From the NCBI RefSeq assembly GCF_041435015.1, contig NZ_CP107989.1, positions 558,001-622,000 of the forward strand: a stretch of 64,000 bases of DNA, given 5' to 3'. Each line of letters begins with the position of its first letter. The first letter of the stretch is position 1. The DNA comes from Streptomyces canus (lineage in GTDB: Bacteria; Actinomycetota; Actinomycetes; Streptomycetales; Streptomycetaceae). The notes under the pieces were generated by a model. It was given only the letters and a program-made list of their open reading frames with translations. It was not told where the DNA came from and searched no databases. Of the stretch, positions 61,122-64,000 are shown one piece after another. The position numbers and the translations under genes were made by a program.

Positions 61122-62807
61122 ATGAGCCATCCGCACCCAGAACTCAAAGCCGCCCCGCCCCTGCCCGACGGTGGACTGAGGGTGACCGCCCTGGGTGGTC
61201 TGGGCGAAATCGGCCGGAACATGACCGTCTTCGAGCATGCCGGCAAGCTGCTGATCGTGGACTGCGGTGTGCTGTTCCCGGAGGAGAACCAGCCCGGCGT
61301 TGATGTGATCCTGCCCGATTTCACCTCGATCCGGGATCGCCTCGACGACATCGTGGCCGTCGTGCTCACTCACGGCCACGAGGACCACATCGGGGGCGTG
61401 CCGTATCTGCTGCGCGAACGGAGGGACATCCCGGTCGTCGGCTCGAAGCTCACTCTTGCCTTCCTGGAGGCCAAGCTCAAGGAGCACGGCATCCGCCCCC
61501 GCGCGGTGCGGGTGCGGGAGGGCGACCGGCGCGGCTTCGGTCCCTTCGACTGCGAGTTCGTGGCCGTCAACCACTCCATCCCGGACGGCCTCGCCGTGGC
61601 CCTGCGGACCCGGGCCGGCCTGGTGCTGCACACCGGTGACTTCAAGATGGACCAGTTCCCCCTGGACGACCGCATTACCGACCTGCGCGCCTTCGCCCGC
61701 CTCGGCGAGGAGGGCGTGGACCTGTTCCTCACCGACTCCACCAACGCCGAGGTCCCCGGCTTCACCACCTCCGAACGCGAACTGAACCCCGCGATCGAGC
61801 AGGTCCTGCGGACCGCCCCGCGGCGGGTCATCGTCTCCAGCTTCGCCAGCCATGTGCACCGCATCCAGCAGGTCCTGGACGCCGCCCACGAGCACGGTCG
61901 CAAGGTGGCCTTCGTGGGCCGTTCGATGGTCCGCAACATGGGCATCGCCCGCGATCTCGGCTATCTCAAGGTCCCGTCCGGTCTGGTCGTGAACGCCAAG
62001 GAACTGGAGAAGCTGCCGGACCACCGGATCACCCTGGTCTGCACGGGGTCCCAGGGTGAGCCGATGGCCGCCCTGTCTCGGATGGCCAACCGCGACCACG
62101 CGATCCGTATCGGCAAGGGCGACACCGTCCTGCTCGCCAGCTCCCTCATCCCCGGCAACGAGAACGCCATCTACCGGGTGATCAACGGCCTGACCCGCTG
62201 GGGCGCCAACGTCGTGCACAAGGGCAACGCCAAGGTGCACGTCTCCGGCCACGCCAGCGCCGGGGAACTCGTCTACTGCTACAACATCGTCCGGCCCCGC
62301 AACGTCATGCCCGTTCATGGCGAGTTCCGTCATCTGCGGGCCAACGCCGACCTCGCCATCCGTACCGGCGTCGATCCCGAGCGAGTGGTGATCGCCGAGG
62401 ACGGTGTCGTCGTCGACCTCGTCGACGGCCGCGCCTCCATCGTCGGCAAGGTGCCCGCGGGCAACGTCTACGTGGACGGCATGGAAGTCGGCGGCGCCAC
62501 CGAAGCGTCCCTCAAGGACCGGGTCACCCTTGCCCAGGAGGGCGTCATCACGGTCGTGGCCCTCGTCGACGCCGACACCGGCGCGCTGGCCGAGGCACCC
62601 GACTTCCTGGCCCGCGGTTTCGTCCACGACGAGAGCACTTTCGAGCCGGTGATCCCCGTCATCGAGAAGACGCTGGCCACCGCCGCCCAGGAAGGCGTGG
62701 GCGATGCCCACCAACTCGAACAGCTCATCGCCCGCGCCGTGGGCAACTGGGCGTTCCGCGCCCACCGCCGCAGGCCGCTGATCATCCCGGTCGTGATCGA
62801 CGCCTGA
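61122..62807 (+). CDS. RNase J-type metallo-beta-lactamase ribonuclease
   Basis: A 561-residue RNase J: a β-lactamase/β-CASP core with the zinc motif His84-x-His86-x-Asp88-His89 (THGHEDHIGG), GFTTSERELNPAI, and the C-terminal RNase J domain. It performs 5'-to-3' exonuclease and endonuclease cleavage in mRNA and rRNA processing. Its features match Streptomyces RNase J closely, but the gene context (next to a spermidine-synthase-like gene) differs from the housekeeping locus as I know it, so this may be a second copy. An ACCCTC-N9-GAGGGT palindrome abuts the ATG. Confidence 0.93.
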   Translation: MSHPHPELKAAPPLPDGGLRVTALGGLGEIGRNMTVFEHAGKLLIVDCGVLFPEENQPGVDVILPDFTSIRDRLDDIVAVVLTHGHEDHIGGVPYLLRERRDIPVVGSKLTLAFLEAKLKEHGIRPRAVRVREGDRRGFGPFDCEFVAVNHSIPDGLAVALRTRAGLVLHTGDFKMDQFPLDDRITDLRAFARLGEEGVDLFLTDSTNAEVPGFTTSERELNPAIEQVLRTAPRRVIVSSFASHVHRIQQVLDAAHEHGRKVAFVGRSMVRNMGIARDLGYLKVPSGLVVNAKELEKLPDHRITLVCTGSQGEPMAALSRMANRDHAIRIGKGDTVLLASSLIPGNENAIYRVINGLTRWGANVVHKGNAKVHVSGHASAGELVYCYNIVRPRNVMPVHGEFRHLRANADLAIRTGVDPERVVIAEDGVVVDLVDGRASIVGKVPAGNVYVDGMEVGGATEASLKDRVTLAQEGVITVVALVDADTGALAEAPDFLARGFVHDESTFEPVIPVIEKTLATAAQEGVGDAHQLEQLIARAVGNWAFRAHRRRPLIIPVVIDA

Positions 62808-62888
62808 GACGGTCGCCGCCCGGCTCCCCGCTTCCACGCCTGCCGCGTCACTCATACATCCACGAACGAACGTCAGAAGGGTGAGCGG

Positions 62889-63626
62889 ATGGGCCTGCGC
62901 TTCGAGGAGATCGACTGGCAACCGACACCGATCGGCGAGATCAGTCTGCGTCGGCGCCGTCACCCGGTCTCGGGAGACGACGTGTACGAGGTGAAACTCG
63001 GCGACGAGTTCCTGATGTCCAGCCTCTTCACCACCGGCGAGATCGCCCTCACGGAACTCGCCCTGGCGCAGCTGCCGGACGCCGAACTGCCCGAACTGGA
63101 CGTCGCCGTCGGCGGACTCGGGCTCGGCTACACCGCCCAGGCGGCGCTGGACGACCCCCGGGTGCGCTCGCTGACCGTGATCGACGCGCTCGCGGAAGTC
63201 ATCGACTGGCACCAGCGGCACCTGGTGCCCCTCGGGGCCCGGCTGACGTCGGACGCCCGCTGCCGCCTGGTGCACGGCGACTTCTTCGCGCTGGCCGCCG
63301 ACCCCGGCGGTCTGGATCCCCAGGAGCCGGGCCGCCGCTTCCACGCCATCCTGCTGGACGTCGACCACTCACCGCGCCATGTGCTTCATCCCCGGCATGC
63401 TGCGCTGTATCAGCCTGCCGGACTGCGCGCCCTCGCCGAACACCTCCACCCCGGCGGGGTGTTCGCCCTGTGGTCGAACGACCCGCCCGACGAGGAGTTC
63501 ACCTCCGCGCTCAGGGAGGTCTTCGCACAGTCGGCAGCCCACGTCGTCGACTTCGACAACCCCCTGCAGGGCGGCACCTCGGCCAATACCGTCTACCTGG
63601 CCGGCACAGCACCGGGCACACCGTAG
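62889..63626 (+). CDS. Spermidine synthase-like methyltransferase-fold protein
   Basis: A 245-residue protein of the polyamine-aminopropyltransferase-like group with the nucleotide-binding stretch VAVGGLGLGYTAQAALDD and LTVIDALAEVIDWHQRHL. Key residues of true spermidine synthases (the GGGDG motif) are changed, so the real reaction is unclear. The ATG follows AAGGGTGAGCGG, 81 bp after RNase J, and it may share its transcript. Confidence 0.85.
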   Translation: MGLRFEEIDWQPTPIGEISLRRRRHPVSGDDVYEVKLGDEFLMSSLFTTGEIALTELALAQLPDAELPELDVAVGGLGLGYTAQAALDDPRVRSLTVIDALAEVIDWHQRHLVPLGARLTSDARCRLVHGDFFALAADPGGLDPQEPGRRFHAILLDVDHSPRHVLHPRHAALYQPAGLRALAEHLHPGGVFALWSNDPPDEEFTSALREVFAQSAAHVVDFDNPLQGGTSANTVYLAGTAPGTP

Positions 63627-63741
63627 GACGACGGCTCCACGGGATCCGGCGGTGCGGCGCGCCCGCTGCTGGAACCGACCATCTGCGGAACCCCAGAGGG
63701 CACCGGGTCTGACCGCGAGGAGGGCTGCCAGCGGCGAATCA

Positions 63742-64000
63742 TCAGCAGTCGCCCGCGACGGACGGTTCCTTCGCGCCGCCTTCGACGTCCGCGTCGGTCC
63801 GGCCGGTGCAGCAGGTGCTGCCCTGTTGCTTGGCCCGGGAGTCGGCGTCGGCCTTGACGACGTACACCTCCCAGGGTTCCTGGCCGGGGCCACGGACCCA
63901 GACCTTGTCCTGGAGGGCGTAGCAGCAGGTGGTGTCGTCTTCCACGTCGGTGACCAGGCCCGCCTCGCCCAGTCGGGCGGTAGCCGCGTGGACCGCTTCG
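63742..64000 (-). CDS. ArsI/CadI-family VOC protein, 3' part only
   Basis: The C-terminal 85 codons of a protein whose start lies beyond the window. The vicinal cysteine pair in DDTTCCYALQDKVWVRGPG and a second CC near the C-terminus are typical of the ArsI (C-As lyase) and CadI glyoxalase-like group acting on organoarsenicals or induced by cadmium and arsenic. The metal ligand near the end is the Glu of EPWEVYVV. An ars-type operon outside the window is likely. Confidence 0.85.
   Translation of the reverse strand, partial: EAVHAATARLGEAGLVTDVEDDTTCCYALQDKVWVRGPGQEPWEVYVVKADADSRAKQQGSTCCTGRTDADVEGGAKEPSVAGDC

Overview
The window is very high in G+C, with GTG and TTG starts, ATGA/TGATG stop-start overlaps and Streptomyces-type gene families throughout, including twin TetR/MFS genes, a GtrA-fused glycosyltransferase, an ECF sigma factor with a SnoaL tail, and RNase J. 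It reads as a Streptomyces (or close relative) chromosome. The abundance of regulators, sugar and aromatic catabolism, IS/MITE sequences and truncated genes suggests an accessory region such as a chromosome arm; that location is an inference. I saw no rRNA, tRNA or CRISPR array.

Region 1 (0-13.6 kb) is a catabolic block. A TetR regulator (31-732) is followed by two paralogous MFS permeases, a SnoaL-like protein and, on the other strand, a tandem SnoaL-like protein plus an FMN reductase. Five copies of one 15-bp palindrome (ACTGNACCGTNCAGT) lie in front of these four transcripts and define a small regulon. Next come an aldehyde dehydrogenase, a carotenoid-oxygenase-family dioxygenase, a VOC (extradiol-type) protein, an FAH-family hydrolase, an IclR regulator and an MhpA-like FAD hydroxylase. 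Together these look like uptake, C=C cleavage, aldehyde oxidation and ring degradation of an aromatic (stilbenoid or phenylpropene-like) compound.

Region 2 (13.7-19.6 kb) is a minus-strand operon: a GT2-GtrA fusion, a GT39 membrane glycosyltransferase, an OmpR-type response regulator and a sensor kinase. Region 3 (19.7-22.8 kb) is a graveyard of gene fragments (FAH, histidine kinase, VOC, SDR, SigE-type sigma factor, pirin) surrounding an intact L,D-transpeptidase. Region 4 (22.8-28.3 kb) is a LacI-regulated GH78 alpha-L-rhamnosidase locus with three TTGAAGCGCTTCAA-like operators.

Region 5 (28.5-38.4 kb) is a mobile island. It holds the remains of a Tn554-like unit (two broken tyrosine recombinases and a DUF6262 protein) and two different membrane-anchored Mrr-type endonucleases. 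Two almost identical 133-bp MITEs bracket a hexapeptide-repeat gene. The island also has an IS5-like element, a reversed second copy of its left end, and small hypothetical genes.

Region 6 (38.4-64 kb) is a series of short transcription units: TetR/APC permease/nitrilase, ECF sigma factor, glutamate decarboxylase, TetR/zinc alcohol dehydrogenase, SPFH-NfeD, SulP/MerR, RNase J and a partial ArsI/CadI. Between them lie decayed genes: GH127, an F420-type NADP oxidoreductase, a formylglycine-generating enzyme and an arylsulfatase. Starts were chosen from ribosome-binding sites and overlaps. Family assignments come from recognised motifs and were not confirmed by any search.
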